Positions 1 through 11,211 of a DNA stretch of 64,000 nucleotides are shown here, in pieces (the first letter of the stretch is position 1; every line of letters starts with the position of its first letter). The stretch lies in NCBI GenBank assembly GCA_030692765.1, contig JAUYUB010000016.1, positions 1 through 64,000 of the forward strand. Direction: 5' to 3'. Made by a program: the position numbers and the translations under genes. The stretch comes from Sulfuricurvum sp. (GTDB lineage: Bacteria; Campylobacterota; Campylobacteria; Campylobacterales; Sulfurimonadaceae). The notes under the pieces were generated by a model that had not been told where the DNA came from, did not search any database, and was given only the letters and a program-made list of their open reading frames with translations.

Positions 1-456
1 GAAGAGTCACAAAAAGCAAAAGACACCATTGAGACATTACTGCAATACAATGTTGTTCCGATCATCAATGAAAATGATGCAACAGCTACAGAAGAACTTG
101 TTCTTGGAGATAATGATCAGCTTTCTGCGTATGCAGCGTATCATTTTGATGCGGACATGTTGATCATACTTTCAGATATTGACGCCTATTATGATAAAGA
201 CCCTCGAGCACATGAGGACGCAAAAGTACGTTCGCATGTTACGGTTATTGAGCCTGATGAACTTGCACGTGAGGTTACGCCAAATCATAGTTTTGCAACA
301 GGCGGGATAGTTACTAAGCTAAAAGCGGCAGATTTTTTACTTAAGCGTGGTAAAGCGATGTTCTTAGCAAGCGGTTTTGATTTAACCGATGCAAAGTCGT
401 TTCTTTTAGAGGACGCTCATTGTGGTGGAAGCCTCTTTCAAGCGAATTCTCTTTAA
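1..456 (+). CDS. proB: Glutamate 5-kinase, C-terminal part (5' end outside window)
   Basis: Frame 1 is open from the first base to the TAA at 454-456, giving 151 residues of an amino-acid kinase fold. Visible motifs are the INENDA and GDNDQLSA segments (substrate loop), [11 protein letters not shown], and the ATGGI/TKL segment near the end, all typical of ProB, which phosphorylates glutamate as the first step of proline synthesis in the cytosol. The protein stops soon after the kinase domain and has no C-terminal PUA domain, unlike E. coli ProB (367 aa); a PUA-less form is what I expect in Campylobacterota. The stop overlaps the fmt start (taATG), so the two are likely co-translated. Confidence 0.93.
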   Translation, partial: EESQKAKDTIETLLQYNVVPIINENDATATEELVLGDNDQLSAYAAYHFDADMLIILSDIDAYYDKDPRAHEDAKVRSHVTVIEPDELAREVTPNHSFATGGIVTKLKAADFLLKRGKAMFLASGFDLTDAKSFLLEDAHCGGSLFQANSL

Positions 457-1367
457 TGACGCGTATTATTTTTATGGGTACGCCGGAGTATGCGGCGGAT
501 ATTTTAAAAACGGTGATTGCTGCTGATGACATTGAAGTGGTTGCCGTTTACACGCAGCCGGATAAGCCGGTAGGGCGCAAAGGAGTATTAACTCCTCCAG
601 CGGTAAAAGTATTGGCACAAGATGCAGATATCGCGATTTTTCAGCCTTCACGTTTACGAGATGAGAAGGTTGTCAATGAATTATTGAAAATCGACTGCGA
701 TATGATTATTGTCGCGGCATACGGTCAAATTCTTCCTAAAGCGATTTTAGAGCATGCTCCGTGTGTCAATCTGCACGCATCTATTCTCCCTCAATATCGG
801 GGTGCCAGTCCGATACAGCAAAGTTTATTGCATAACGATACCAAAAGCGGTGTGACAGCGATGTGGATGGATGAGGGGCTTGATACGGGTGCAATAATCA
901 AGATTGAAACCGTTGAGCTTTCCCCTGATGAGATGGTGGAGACCCTCTATTCTTCACTGACAAAGATCGCGTGTAATCTGACAGTCGATATCATACACAA
1001 TTGGGATCGTAAAACGGCCATTGCACAAAATGATACCCAGGCAACGCATTGCAGCAAGATATCCAAATCGGATGGTTTGATAAGCTTTGATGATGCCGTT
1101 ACTATTTACAATAAATACCGTGCATTTACTCCATGGCCTGGTATATATTTAGAGTCCGGTTTAAAGATCAAGAAGATGCTGTTGGTTGAACGCAGCAGTG
1201 AAGGAACCGCAGGAGAAATCATTGCGATTGAATCGGATAGTATCATCGTGCAATGTTCTAAAGGTTCATTGCGTTTGTTTAAAGTTCAAGCTCCTTCAAA
1301 ACAGGAAACGGACGTTATAGCGTATTTAAACGGAAAGCGAATTGGGTGTGGAAATACACTGGTTTGA
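456..1367 (+). CDS. fmt: Methionyl-tRNA formyltransferase
   Basis: Transfers a formyl group from 10-formyl-tetrahydrofolate to initiator Met-tRNA in the cytosol. The 303-residue product has the N-terminal formyltransferase fold ([14 protein letters not shown]) with the catalytic triad N105, H107 and D143 in NLHASILPQYRG and EGLDTGA, matching the E. coli numbering (106/108/144) almost exactly. A C-terminal OB-like domain follows after about residue 205. I chose the ATG at 456, which overlaps the proB stop; an upstream in-frame start at 420 would add 12 residues that belong to the proB reading region. The 3' end overlaps birA by 20 bases. Confidence 0.95.
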   Translation: MTRIIFMGTPEYAADILKTVIAADDIEVVAVYTQPDKPVGRKGVLTPPAVKVLAQDADIAIFQPSRLRDEKVVNELLKIDCDMIIVAAYGQILPKAILEHAPCVNLHASILPQYRGASPIQQSLLHNDTKSGVTAMWMDEGLDTGAIIKIETVELSPDEMVETLYSSLTKIACNLTVDIIHNWDRKTAIAQNDTQATHCSKISKSDGLISFDDAVTIYNKYRAFTPWPGIYLESGLKIKKMLLVERSSEGTAGEIIAIESDSIIVQCSKGSLRLFKVQAPSKQETDVIAYLNGKRIGCGNTLV

Positions 1368-1983
1368 TGAATTAGAATCAACCCAAGCGTATTTGATCGA
1401 AGCGCTTAAAGCAAAAGAGTTAAAAGCTCCTGTTTGTGTGGGGACCCCTCTGCAGACACAAGGTAAAGGGAGCCGCGGTAATGTTTGGATAGGAGAAGTT
1501 GGTAATCTCTTTATATCGTTTGCCATTCATCGATCACAGTTACCCTATGACTTAAAACTTGAATCTTCATCTATCTACTTGGCATTTATCATGAAAGAAG
1601 TGCTAACTTCTTTAGGTTCAAAAGTGTGGTTAAAATGGCCTAATGATTTTTATCTAGGCCAACAAAAGATGGGTGGTGTGATTACCAATTTAGTGGGTGA
1701 TTACCTAGTGTGTGGAATTGGACTAAATCTGATATCTGCACCAAATAATTTTGCAAAAATGGATATAGAAATAACACCATATAATTTAACAAATTATTTT
1801 ATAACGTCACTTGAAAAGTTTCCTTATTGGAAGCAGATATTTAGTAAATTCAAGTTAGAATTCAACAGAAGTAAATTTTTTACGACACATGCAGAAGAAA
1901 TGACTTTTAGATTAGAGGATGCTCTTTTATTAGAGGACGGTTCTCTTGAATATAACGGGCAAAGGATATTCAGTTTACGATGA
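1348..1983 (+). CDS. birA: Biotin--[acetyl-CoA-carboxylase] ligase (no DNA-binding domain)
   Basis: Attaches biotin to the biotin carboxyl carrier protein through biotinyl-AMP. About 211 residues, the length of a single catalytic domain, so it lacks the HTH repressor domain of E. coli BirA. Motifs: ELESTQ near the N-terminus, GKGSRGNVW (the biotinyl-AMP loop, usually GRGRxGRxW, so slightly divergent), KWPND and KMGGVI. I prefer the GTG at 1348 (MEIHWFDEL), which lies 10 bases after GGAAAG at 1332-1337; a TTG at 1342 is the alternative but only 4 bases from that site. The 3' end overlaps parA by four bases (ATGA), indicating translational coupling. Confidence 0.9.
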   Translation: MEIHWFDELESTQAYLIEALKAKELKAPVCVGTPLQTQGKGSRGNVWIGEVGNLFISFAIHRSQLPYDLKLESSSIYLAFIMKEVLTSLGSKVWLKWPNDFYLGQQKMGGVITNLVGDYLVCGIGLNLISAPNNFAKMDIEITPYNLTNYFITSLEKFPYWKQIFSKFKLEFNRSKFFTTHAEEMTFRLEDALLLEDGSLEYNGQRIFSLR

Positions 1984-2762
1984 GCGAAGTAATAGTTATT
2001 GCAAACCAAAAGGGTGGTGTCGGTAAAACAACAACTGCTGTAAACTTAGCTGCCTCATTGGCGGTAGCTGAAAAAAAAGTCCTCCTTATCGATGCTGATC
2101 CTCAAGCGAATGCAACAACTTCGCTGGGATATCATCGTAATAATTATGAATTTAATATTTATCATGTCCTTATTGGTGCAAAAAAACTACGTGAGATCAT
2201 TTTAAAAACAGAACTCCCGAAACTGTTTATCGCGCCATCCAATATAGGTTTAGTTGGGGTTGAAAAAGAGTATTACGATGCGGCCAATGCAACAGGGAGA
2301 GAATTGATTCTCAAGCGTGCCATTGCGCAGGTAAAAGATGAGTACGATTATGTCATCATTGATTCACCTCCAGCGCTTGGGCCAATGACAATTAATGCTT
2401 TGAGTGCTTCAAATTCTGTTATCATCCCAATTCAATGTGAGTTTTTTGCGTTAGAGGGTTTGGCTCAGTTGCTGAATACCGTTAAGCTTGTACGTAAAAC
2501 CATTAACCCGAAATTGAGTATAAAAGGCTTTTTGCCAACGATGTACAGTGCTCAAAATAATCTTTCACGTCAAGTCTTTGCAGATTTGAGTCAACATTTT
2601 CAGACGAAACTCTTTAAATCACGTACAGATGAATACATAGTCATACCGCGTAACGTCAAATTGGCGGAGTCTCCAAGTTTTGGAAAACCGGCTATTTTGT
2701 ACGATGTAAAATCGAGCGGATCTTTAGCCTATCAAGATCTTGCTCACGCAATCATTGCTTAA
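1980..2762 (+). CDS. parA: Chromosome-partitioning ATPase ParA/Soj
   Basis: Chromosomal ParA of 260 residues. The deviant Walker [10 protein letters not shown] is at residues 11-19, the second sequence DADPQAN around 40-46, and IIDSPPALG (Walker B) around 124. It binds nucleoid DNA in an ATP-dependent way and, with ParB bound at parS, moves origin regions apart. It overlaps birA by ATGA and is followed after 9 bases by parB. The order fmt-birA-parA-parB before the ATP synthase operon is what I recall for Campylobacterota. Confidence 0.96.
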   Translation: MSEVIVIANQKGGVGKTTTAVNLAASLAVAEKKVLLIDADPQANATTSLGYHRNNYEFNIYHVLIGAKKLREIILKTELPKLFIAPSNIGLVGVEKEYYDAANATGRELILKRAIAQVKDEYDYVIIDSPPALGPMTINALSASNSVIIPIQCEFFALEGLAQLLNTVKLVRKTINPKLSIKGFLPTMYSAQNNLSRQVFADLSQHFQTKLFKSRTDEYIVIPRNVKLAESPSFGKPAILYDVKSSGSLAYQDLAHAIIA

Positions 2763-2771
2763 GGATCGTTA

Positions 2772-3620
2772 ATGGCAAAAGCATCAGCACTAGGACGCGG
2801 TCTGGGCGCACTACTAAGTGAAATAGAAGAAGCATACGACAACGAACTTCCAAAACGAAATGGATTTGAAGAAATTTCCATTACAGAAATCCGTCCCAAT
2901 CCTTATCAGCCACGTAAACATTTTGATCCTGAATCACTTGCGGAACTTAGTGAATCCATAAAAACTCACGGTATTTTACAGCCAATCGTTGTCAAGGAAA
3001 CTCTTGACGGTTATGTGCTCATCGCGGGTGAACGACGTTTGCGTGCGAGTAAACTGGCAAAATTCAAAACCATAAAAGCTATTATTGTTACCGTCACTGA
3101 TGAACAGATGCGCCAGCATGCCTTGATTGAAAATATTCAGCGTGATGAACTCAATGCGATTGATTTGGCACAAGCGTATCAAGAACTCATTGAGATACAT
3201 GAATTGACGCATGATCAGCTTTCTACAACGGTCCATAAAAGCCGTGCCCAAATTACTAATACACTGCGTTTGCTACAACTGTGTGACAAGGGTCGTAAAG
3301 CATTGATGGAGGGTAAAATAAGTGCCGGTCATGCAAAAGTAGTTGTCGGAATGGAAGAAAATGCACAAGCATTAATGATTGATTCTATTATTGGACAAAA
3401 GCTGAGTGTTCGTGACGTAGAACAAATGGCAAAAAATATGAAACTTCCTACGCAAACACCTATGAGTACAAACCATAAAATCGAGGCACTTGATTTTGAT
3501 GCACTTCAAAGCTATTTTTCAGACCTTGGTATTAGTACGTCGAAAAAAGGGTCAAAACTTACCCTTGAATTTGATAATAATGGACAAATTGATTCATTTT
3601 TAATCACACTTTCCTCATAA
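2772..3620 (+). CDS. parB: Chromosome-partitioning protein ParB/Spo0J
   Basis: CTPase DNA-binding clamp of 282 residues that loads at parS. It begins with the family signature ALGRGLGALLSE. The ParB/Srx domain contains IRPNPYQPRK, GERRLRASKL and IENIQRDELNAID (roughly residues 36-130). A helix-turn-helix follows around 150-180 (HDQLSTTVHKSRAQITNTLRL), then a short C-terminal dimerisation region. AAGGA at 2761-2765 serves as ribosome site. I saw no convincing parS in the window, so the centromere sites are probably elsewhere, nearer the origin. Confidence 0.95.
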   Translation: MAKASALGRGLGALLSEIEEAYDNELPKRNGFEEISITEIRPNPYQPRKHFDPESLAELSESIKTHGILQPIVVKETLDGYVLIAGERRLRASKLAKFKTIKAIIVTVTDEQMRQHALIENIQRDELNAIDLAQAYQELIEIHELTHDQLSTTVHKSRAQITNTLRLLQLCDKGRKALMEGKISAGHAKVVVGMEENAQALMIDSIIGQKLSVRDVEQMAKNMKLPTQTPMSTNHKIEALDFDALQSYFSDLGISTSKKGSKLTLEFDNNGQIDSFLITLSS

Positions 3621-3657
3621 TTCCTATCGTTTAACTATCCCTTCAATTTACACGTTG

Positions 3658-3681
3658 TATAATCACGCAACTTTTAGGAGG
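3658..3681 (+). promoter_or_regulatory. Promoter -10 box and ribosome site of the ATP synthase operon
   Basis: TATAAT at 3658-3663, preceded by TTG as an extended -10, lies 28 bases before atpF' in the only gap (65 bases) between parB and the ATP synthase genes. A strong AGGAGG follows at 3676-3681. No clear -35 hexamer is visible, which is normal for sigma-70 promoters in this phylum. No terminator hairpin follows parB, so some readthrough is possible. Confidence 0.65.
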
Positions 3682-3685
3682 TGGT

Positions 3686-4108
3686 ATGTTAGATATAAGT
3701 CCGATGTTGCTAGGCAGCACACTGATTGTCTTCCTTGTCCTTATTGCCGCTCTTAATAGTTTACTTTACAAACCTCTTTTCAACTATATGGAAAAAAGAG
3801 ATGCAGATATTAAAAAAGATCTTGAGCAAGTTGGAAACAACGATGCTGAGATCGCTGCATTTCATGCACAAGCGGAAAAGATTATTAGTGATGCTAAACT
3901 AGAAGCGCATGTAATAAGAGAAAAAGTTGTTGCTGAGGCCAAGGCGTTGGCAAACAGCAAGATAGAGGCAAAACGTGCTGAACTGGCACTAGAATATTCT
4001 AAGTTCGAAGACGCAATGTCTGAAGAACGTTCACGATTGAAAGAGGCGCTTCATGCAGAAGCTCCATCTTTCCAAGCTGCTGTATCAGCTAAGCTAAATC
4101 AGATTTGA
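3686..4108 (+). CDS. atpF': ATP synthase F0 subunit b' (second b-type stator subunit)
   Basis: 140 residues: one membrane helix at about residues 5-27 (MLLGSTLIVFLVLIAAL) followed by a long charged helix with heptad-like spacing. This is the shape of the b' stator subunit that pairs with b to hold F1 against F0. A b/b' pair rather than a b homodimer is typical of Campylobacterota and phototrophs. It is first in the operon atpF'-F-H-A-G-D-C; genes for a and c (atpB, atpE) are not here and in this phylum lie elsewhere. Product closely resembles neighbouring atpF in design but is shorter and has no signal-like start. Confidence 0.9.
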   Translation: MLDISPMLLGSTLIVFLVLIAALNSLLYKPLFNYMEKRDADIKKDLEQVGNNDAEIAAFHAQAEKIISDAKLEAHVIREKVVAEAKALANSKIEAKRAELALEYSKFEDAMSEERSRLKEALHAEAPSFQAAVSAKLNQI

Positions 4109-4117
4109 GGAGATAAT

Positions 4118-4633
4118 ATGGGTAAATTATTGGTTACTGTATTAATGCTCAGTGCTTATCTGTTTGGATCTGACGCTGCGCATGAGGGTTCTACGGATAT
4201 TGTACAACGTACCGTTAACTTTCTTATATTCGCAGGAATACTTTATTATCTATTGGCAGAGCCGCTCAAAAATTATTTTGGCGGTAGAAGTGCAGGAATC
4301 GCGTCTGAGCTTGAAAAAGTTCAAGAGCGTTTGCGCGAGTCAAAACGGTTGAAGGATGCTGCTGAACACAAGATTGATGATGCCAATCGTTTTGTGCATG
4401 ATTTGAGTGAAATGACTAAAAAAGAGTGCAAAATTCTTAGTGAAAAGATCATAGCACAAAGTGAAGTAGACGTTGAGATTGCACAAAAGCAGAATGATGC
4501 GTTAATGGATCTTGAAAAACGTAAAATGGTACGTGAAGTGGTTGCTGAAGTTATGGACGATGTTATGCGTGCTAGTGATGCGGCTATGGGTAAAGATGCT
4601 ATGACTGACATTTTGAAAAAGAAGGTGGCCTAA
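4118..4633 (+). CDS. atpF: ATP synthase F0 subunit b
   Basis: 171 residues. The N-terminus MGKLLVTVLMLSAYLFGSDAAHEG looks like a signal peptide with a possible cleavage after SDA. It is followed by the membrane helix (VNFLIFAGILYYLLAEPL, about 32-49) and a long coiled-coil stator arm to the C-terminus. The extra N-terminal segment distinguishes it from the E. coli b subunit (156 aa). Separated from atpF' by 9 bases with a GAGGAGAT ribosome site; its stop abuts the atpH start directly. Confidence 0.92.
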   Translation: MGKLLVTVLMLSAYLFGSDAAHEGSTDIVQRTVNFLIFAGILYYLLAEPLKNYFGGRSAGIASELEKVQERLRESKRLKDAAEHKIDDANRFVHDLSEMTKKECKILSEKIIAQSEVDVEIAQKQNDALMDLEKRKMVREVVAEVMDDVMRASDAAMGKDAMTDILKKKVA

Positions 4634-5170
4634 ATGCAGGAAGAACTGATTGCGAAACGTTATGTTCAATCTCTGATGACCGTCTTGGATGAAACTTCAT
4701 TGGATAATGTTGCGGAACTGTTTACAGTTTTGACTACTGCTTTTAGTGATAGTAAATTCCTTCAAGTCATGCGTAGCAATGATATTACTGTTTCATCTAA
4801 GACAAATTTGGTTCTTGGTATGGTCGAAAGAGCTAATAGCCTTGAAGTCAATAACTTGATCAAACTTTTAGGTGAAAATGGAAGATTATCGTTAATACCG
4901 GCAATTTCAAAAGATTTAAAGCGTCAAATAGCTTCTAAGAAACGTGTTTATCATGGCCGTATCTACAGTATTTCTGAAATCAAACAAGATTCTATTGATG
5001 CAATTGCGAATGATTTAGGAAAGAAAATGAATGCGAAAATATCATTACAGTTTGTTCCCTCAAACAGTGATGGCATTCGAGTTATTGTTGATGATTTGAA
5101 TGTTGAAATTGATTTTTCAAAAAGCCGCCTTAATGCTCAGATCGTTGAGCATATTTTAAAAGCAATTTAA
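4634..5170 (+). CDS. atpH: ATP synthase F1 delta subunit
   Basis: 178 residues of the OSCP/delta family, which links the peripheral stalk to the top of F1. The N-terminal all-helical domain begins [15 protein letters not shown], and the C-terminal part carries the loosely conserved segment of the family ([32 protein letters not shown], quoted here only by its ends HGRIYS and AKISL). Starts at the base after the atpF stop and is followed by 20 bases before atpA. Confidence 0.9.
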   Translation: MQEELIAKRYVQSLMTVLDETSLDNVAELFTVLTTAFSDSKFLQVMRSNDITVSSKTNLVLGMVERANSLEVNNLIKLLGENGRLSLIPAISKDLKRQIASKKRVYHGRIYSISEIKQDSIDAIANDLGKKMNAKISLQFVPSNSDGIRVIVDDLNVEIDFSKSRLNAQIVEHILKAI

Positions 5171-5190
5171 CCCTCACGAAAGGAGATATA

Positions 5191-6708
5191 GTGGTAGCAA
5201 AAGTACAAGTAGATGAAGTCAGTTCAATTATTAAAGAAAGAATTGGTAATTTTGAGCTTAATGTAGATATAAACGAAACCGGTAAAATCGTCTCATATGG
5301 AGATGGCGTTGCCCAAGTTTACGGCCTTAACAATGTTATGGCTGGTGAAATGGTTGAGTTTGAAGATGGGACTCGTGGTCTTGTTATGAACCTTGAAGAG
5401 AGCAGCGTTGGTGTTGTTATTCTTGGTAAGGGAGTCGAGCTTCGTGAGGGAATGTCAGTAAAACGTCTTGGACGTTTGTTGAAAGTTCCTGTTGGTGATG
5501 CTCTTCTTGGTCGTGTTGTTAATGCACTTGGTGAGCCAATCGACGGTAAAGGTCCAATCGAATCTACAGAATCACGTTTTGTAGAAGAGAAAGCACCTGG
5601 TATCATGGCTCGTAAATCAGTACATGAGCCAATGGCAACTGGTATCAAATCAATTGATGCACTTGTTCCAATCGGACGTGGTCAACGTGAGTTGATCATC
5701 GGTGACCGTCAAACAGGTAAAACAACGATCGCTCTTGATGCTATCATGAACCAAAAAGGTAACGGCGTAGTTTGTATCTATGTTGCTATCGGGCAAAAAG
5801 AATCAACCGTTGCAAACGTTATTCGTCGTCTTGAAGAGAGCGGTGCAATGGAATATACTATCGTTGTTTCTTCTTCAGCTTCTGAAGCTGCAGCATTGCA
5901 ATTTTTGGCTCCATATACGGGTGTAACAATGGCGGAATATTTCCGTGATTCAGCTCGTCATGGTTTGATCGTTTATGATGATCTTTCTAAGCATGCAGTT
6001 GCATACCGTGAGATGTCATTGATCCTTCGTCGTCCTCCGGGCCGTGAAGCGTATCCGGGTGACGTTTTCTATATCCACTCTCGTTTGCTAGAGCGTGCTG
6101 CTAAATTGAGTGATGAATTGGGTAACGGTTCTTTGACTGCACTTCCAATCATTGAAACTCAAGCGGGTGACGTTGCGGCGTATATCCCAACAAATGTTAT
6201 CTCTATTACTGACGGTCAAATATTCTTGGAGACTGACTTGTTCAATGCTGGTGTTCGTCCTGCGATTAACGTTGGTCTTTCAGTTTCACGTGTTGGTGGT
6301 GCGGCTCAAATCAAAGCTACTAAACAAGTTGCTGGAACATTGCGTCTTGACCTTGCGCAATACCGTGAACTTCAAGCGTTTGCACAGTTTGCTTCTGATT
6401 TGGATGAAGTAAGCCGCAAGCAGCTTGAGCGTGGTCAGCGTATGGTTGAAGTATTGAAGCAGCCTCCATATTCTCCACTTGCTGTTGAAAAACAAGCATT
6501 GATCATTTTTGCAGGTAATGAGGGCTATCTTGATAGTCTTCCAGCATCTGCTGTTGTTAAATTTGAATCAGATTTATATCCATTTATTGAAGCTAGCTAT
6601 CCGCAGATTTTTGAAAGCATCCGTGCATCATCAAAAATCGATGACGATACTATGGCAACAATGAAAAAAGCGCTCGAAGAGTTTAAAACTACTTTCGTTG
6701 CGCAATAA
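5191..6708 (+). CDS. atpA: ATP synthase F1 alpha subunit
   Basis: 505 residues, full length. Non-catalytic nucleotide-binding subunit of F1. The P-loop GDRQTGKT is at residues 171-178; the N-terminal beta-barrel and the C-terminal helical domain are both complete. Start is GTG at 5191, supported by AGGAGATAT just upstream; the protein begins [18 protein letters not shown] as expected for alpha. Codon choice is smoother than in flanking genes, as usual for a highly expressed gene. Confidence 0.98.
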   Translation: MVAKVQVDEVSSIIKERIGNFELNVDINETGKIVSYGDGVAQVYGLNNVMAGEMVEFEDGTRGLVMNLEESSVGVVILGKGVELREGMSVKRLGRLLKVPVGDALLGRVVNALGEPIDGKGPIESTESRFVEEKAPGIMARKSVHEPMATGIKSIDALVPIGRGQRELIIGDRQTGKTTIALDAIMNQKGNGVVCIYVAIGQKESTVANVIRRLEESGAMEYTIVVSSSASEAAALQFLAPYTGVTMAEYFRDSARHGLIVYDDLSKHAVAYREMSLILRRPPGREAYPGDVFYIHSRLLERAAKLSDELGNGSLTALPIIETQAGDVAAYIPTNVISITDGQIFLETDLFNAGVRPAINVGLSVSRVGGAAQIKATKQVAGTLRLDLAQYRELQAFAQFASDLDEVSRKQLERGQRMVEVLKQPPYSPLAVEKQALIIFAGNEGYLDSLPASAVVKFESDLYPFIEASYPQIFESIRASSKIDDDTMATMKKALEEFKTTFVAQ

Positions 6709-6717
6709 GGATCTTTA

Positions 6718-9020
<2,303 letters not shown>

Positions 9021-9046
9021 TTGCTTTTCATCCTAAAGGATAGATA

Positions 9047-9454
9047 GTGCATACTCTAGAATTAGAAGTGCTAACACCAAGTGGTTCGATTTTTAATGGT
9101 CCTGTTAAAAGTGTAACAGTTCCTGGAGAAGAAGGAGAGTTTGGTGTTCTACCTGAGCACGTGGGATTAACAACTCTGTTACAAGCAGGTGTTGTTGATA
9201 TCATTAAAGAAAACGGTAAAAAAGAATCAATCGTCGTAAATTGGGGCGTTGTTCAAATTTCTAATAATTTGGTAACGGTTCTAGTAGACGGCGCTGTAGC
9301 TATTCGTGGCGACAGTGAAAGTGAAGTTGCAAAAGCACTTGATGAAGCAAAAGATCTTATTGCAAGTGTTGCAGATTCTCACTCTATGATCGCGTCTGTT
9401 TCAGCGCGTATTGAGTCAGCTGCCCATAATCAAAACCACTCACATATGCTCTAA
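9047..9454 (+). CDS. atpC: ATP synthase F1 epsilon subunit
   Basis: 135 residues. The N-terminal beta-sandwich shows LEVLTPSGSIF and VPGEEGEFGVLPEHVGL, and a C-terminal helical hairpin follows, which in other bacteria inhibits ATP hydrolysis. Start is GTG at 9047 after AAAGGA. Last gene of the ATP synthase set; only 5 bases separate it from tolQ, so the Tol genes may share its transcript. Confidence 0.95.
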   Translation: MHTLELEVLTPSGSIFNGPVKSVTVPGEEGEFGVLPEHVGLTTLLQAGVVDIIKENGKKESIVVNWGVVQISNNLVTVLVDGAVAIRGDSESEVAKALDEAKDLIASVADSHSMIASVSARIESAAHNQNHSHML

Positions 9455-9459
9455 CTCTT

Positions 9460-10026
9460 ATGTTTGAGCTTCTTTCAAATTTCATAGACAAGAGTCATCC
9501 GGTAACACTAGCTGTGTTACTGATTCTCTTGTCCTATCTCATTATTATTAACTGGGTTTTCTTTTATCGTTGGCTAGCTCTTAATGAGTGGATTTCGCAA
9601 GAAAATGAGACACTAGAATCTCTTTTAATGGGTTCACAGCGTCTTAATGACTACGCTTTTCTCGCACCATTTTTAAAGTCCGATACGAAAAATGCCAAAG
9701 CATTGTTTGATTTGGCACAATTTGCGGCTACTAAAGAAGCAACCAAAGGGTTGACCATACTTTCAGTAGTAGCGTCTACAACTCCGTTTATCGGTCTTTT
9801 TGGAACCGTTGTGTCTATTCTAGATACCTTTGATAACATTGGACAGGCTAGCGGTACGATGACTATTATTGCGGCTGGGGTTTCGGACGCACTTGTTGCA
9901 ACGGCTTCTGGTATCTTTGTAGCCATTTTTGCATACAGTTATCATCAGATTTTAAAACGTCAATCCTTTGAAGTTGTAGGTCTTATTCGTATGCAAAGTG
10001 ATTCGTTACTTTCAAAGGCTGAGTAA
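9460..10026 (+). CDS. tolQ: MotA/TolQ/ExbB-type proton channel protein
   Basis: 188 residues with three predicted membrane helices (about 16-36, 100-122 and 135-160) and the conserved segment STTPFIGLFGTVVSILDTF, the family core that forms the proton channel with TolR/ExbD. It energises the TonB/TolA-like protein encoded two genes downstream. Placement directly before tolR, a TolA-like gene, tolB, pal and cpoB argues for the Tol-Pal role rather than iron uptake, although ExbB and TolQ cannot be told apart by sequence alone. No good Shine-Dalgarno is visible, so it may be coupled to atpC. Confidence 0.88.
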   Translation: MFELLSNFIDKSHPVTLAVLLILLSYLIIINWVFFYRWLALNEWISQENETLESLLMGSQRLNDYAFLAPFLKSDTKNAKALFDLAQFAATKEATKGLTILSVVASTTPFIGLFGTVVSILDTFDNIGQASGTMTIIAAGVSDALVATASGIFVAIFAYSYHQILKRQSFEVVGLIRMQSDSLLSKAE

Positions 10027-10028
10027 GC

Positions 10029-10418
10029 ATGTACGATTGGGACGATAAACCGGAACTTAACATTACCCCCCTTGTGGATGTGATGTTGGTTTTGTTGGCT
10101 ATATTAATGGTCATATCGCCCAATATTATATATGAAGAATTAATTAACCTTCCTAGAGGTTCAACTCAAACGGAAGTAAAAGAAAAAAAACAAATTGAGA
10201 TCCTCATTAATGAAGCTAAAGAAATTAAGGTCAATAACCAAACCTTTGATTTTTTGACGTTTAGTGATAATTTTAGATTATTTGCCAATGATTTTTCTCC
10301 TGAGACTGTCGTACGTATCAGTGCTGATCATAAGCTCGATTATGGGGATGTTATGAATGTTATGAGTGCCGTAAAACGTTCAGGTTTAACCAATATTTCA
10401 CTCGCAACTAGCGGTTGA
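10029..10418 (+). CDS. tolR: ExbD/TolR-type proton channel protein
   Basis: 129 residues: short cytoplasmic N-terminus, one membrane helix (about 15-31) containing the conserved proton-carrying aspartate D17 in NITPLVDVMLVLLAILMV, and a periplasmic domain. Works with the preceding TolQ-like channel subunit. The start is 2 bases after the tolQ stop. Family assignment is firm; TolR versus ExbD rests on the tolB-pal context. Confidence 0.88.
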   Translation: MYDWDDKPELNITPLVDVMLVLLAILMVISPNIIYEELINLPRGSTQTEVKEKKQIEILINEAKEIKVNNQTFDFLTFSDNFRLFANDFSPETVVRISADHKLDYGDVMNVMSAVKRSGLTNISLATSG

Positions 10419-10451
10419 GTTCATCTAAAAATAATTTTAGAGTATTTTTAC

Positions 10452-11210
10452 ATGAATTTACATTATCAACGTTTTTTTCTTCAAAGCGGTATCATTACTT
10501 TTTTGATTTTAGGATTGATCTTATCCTTTTTTATCGGCGGACTGTTAAAGACATCTAAGCCAGATGCGTTTGCAATGACTAAAAGTGATGTTATTTCGAT
10601 CTCCTTAGAAGATAAACCCTCTTTAGTTTCTACAAAAGCGTCTCAGCATAGTGTGCCATCAGCACCTGAACCAGTGATTGAACCAAAAAGCGTAGAAAAA
10701 AATCCAGCTGAAGAGAATGAAGTCAAGCCAGTTGTCCCTGAAATCAATGATTTATTTGCATCAGTAAAGGTGAGTAAAACTAAGCCAAAAACACCAGATA
10801 ATACTCGACAGCTTTCAGAGTTGAATGCATTAGAAAAAAAAATACTAGAAACCAATCGTGATTCAAAGATTTTTGATAAAGTCAAAACACTTGATCTGGC
10901 TAAATCTGGTGTTAAGATGATGACCCTATCCAGTGGGCCGGCTGTTAATGAATACAATGCAAAGATACAAGGTGTCATTTATGCTAACTTTCATCCTGCA
11001 AGTGGGACAGAAGGGTATGCTGCGCGTGTGCGTATCAGCTTAAGTCCTGATGGACGTTTGTTAGCGTATCGTGTGATATCATACTCTGGTAATACAGTTT
11101 TTAATGCTGAAGTTGATTGGCTTAAAGAACGATTACGCCAAGTAGGGCTTCCTCCCCATCCACAAGGTTTAGAAGCTGTATTTGAGATTATATTGACCGC
11201 AAAGGAATAA
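10452..11210 (+). CDS. TolA/TonB-like energy transducer
   Basis: 252 residues with the layout of TolA/TonB. A short cytoplasmic start is followed by one membrane helix (about 14-34), a long Pro/Lys/Glu/Ser-rich periplasmic linker (about 55-140), and a compact C-terminal domain (about 165-252) containing VIYANFHPA, YAARVRISLSPDG and the hydrophobic end FEIILTA. It should carry the proton-driven force from TolQR to TolB/Pal at the outer membrane. Sequence similarity in this family is low, so the name rests on architecture and on position between tolR and tolB. Confidence 0.8.
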   Translation: MNLHYQRFFLQSGIITFLILGLILSFFIGGLLKTSKPDAFAMTKSDVISISLEDKPSLVSTKASQHSVPSAPEPVIEPKSVEKNPAEENEVKPVVPEINDLFASVKVSKTKPKTPDNTRQLSELNALEKKILETNRDSKIFDKVKTLDLAKSGVKMMTLSSGPAVNEYNAKIQGVIYANFHPASGTEGYAARVRISLSPDGRLLAYRVISYSGNTVFNAEVDWLKERLRQVGLPPHPQGLEAVFEIILTAKE

Positions 11211-11211
11211 A

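Noticed and set aside
6285-6300. GTTTCACGTG as half of a parS site near parAB
   Set aside because: Only the left part of TGTTTCACGTGAAACA is present, and it lies inside atpA encoding SVSRV; no symmetric match was seen.
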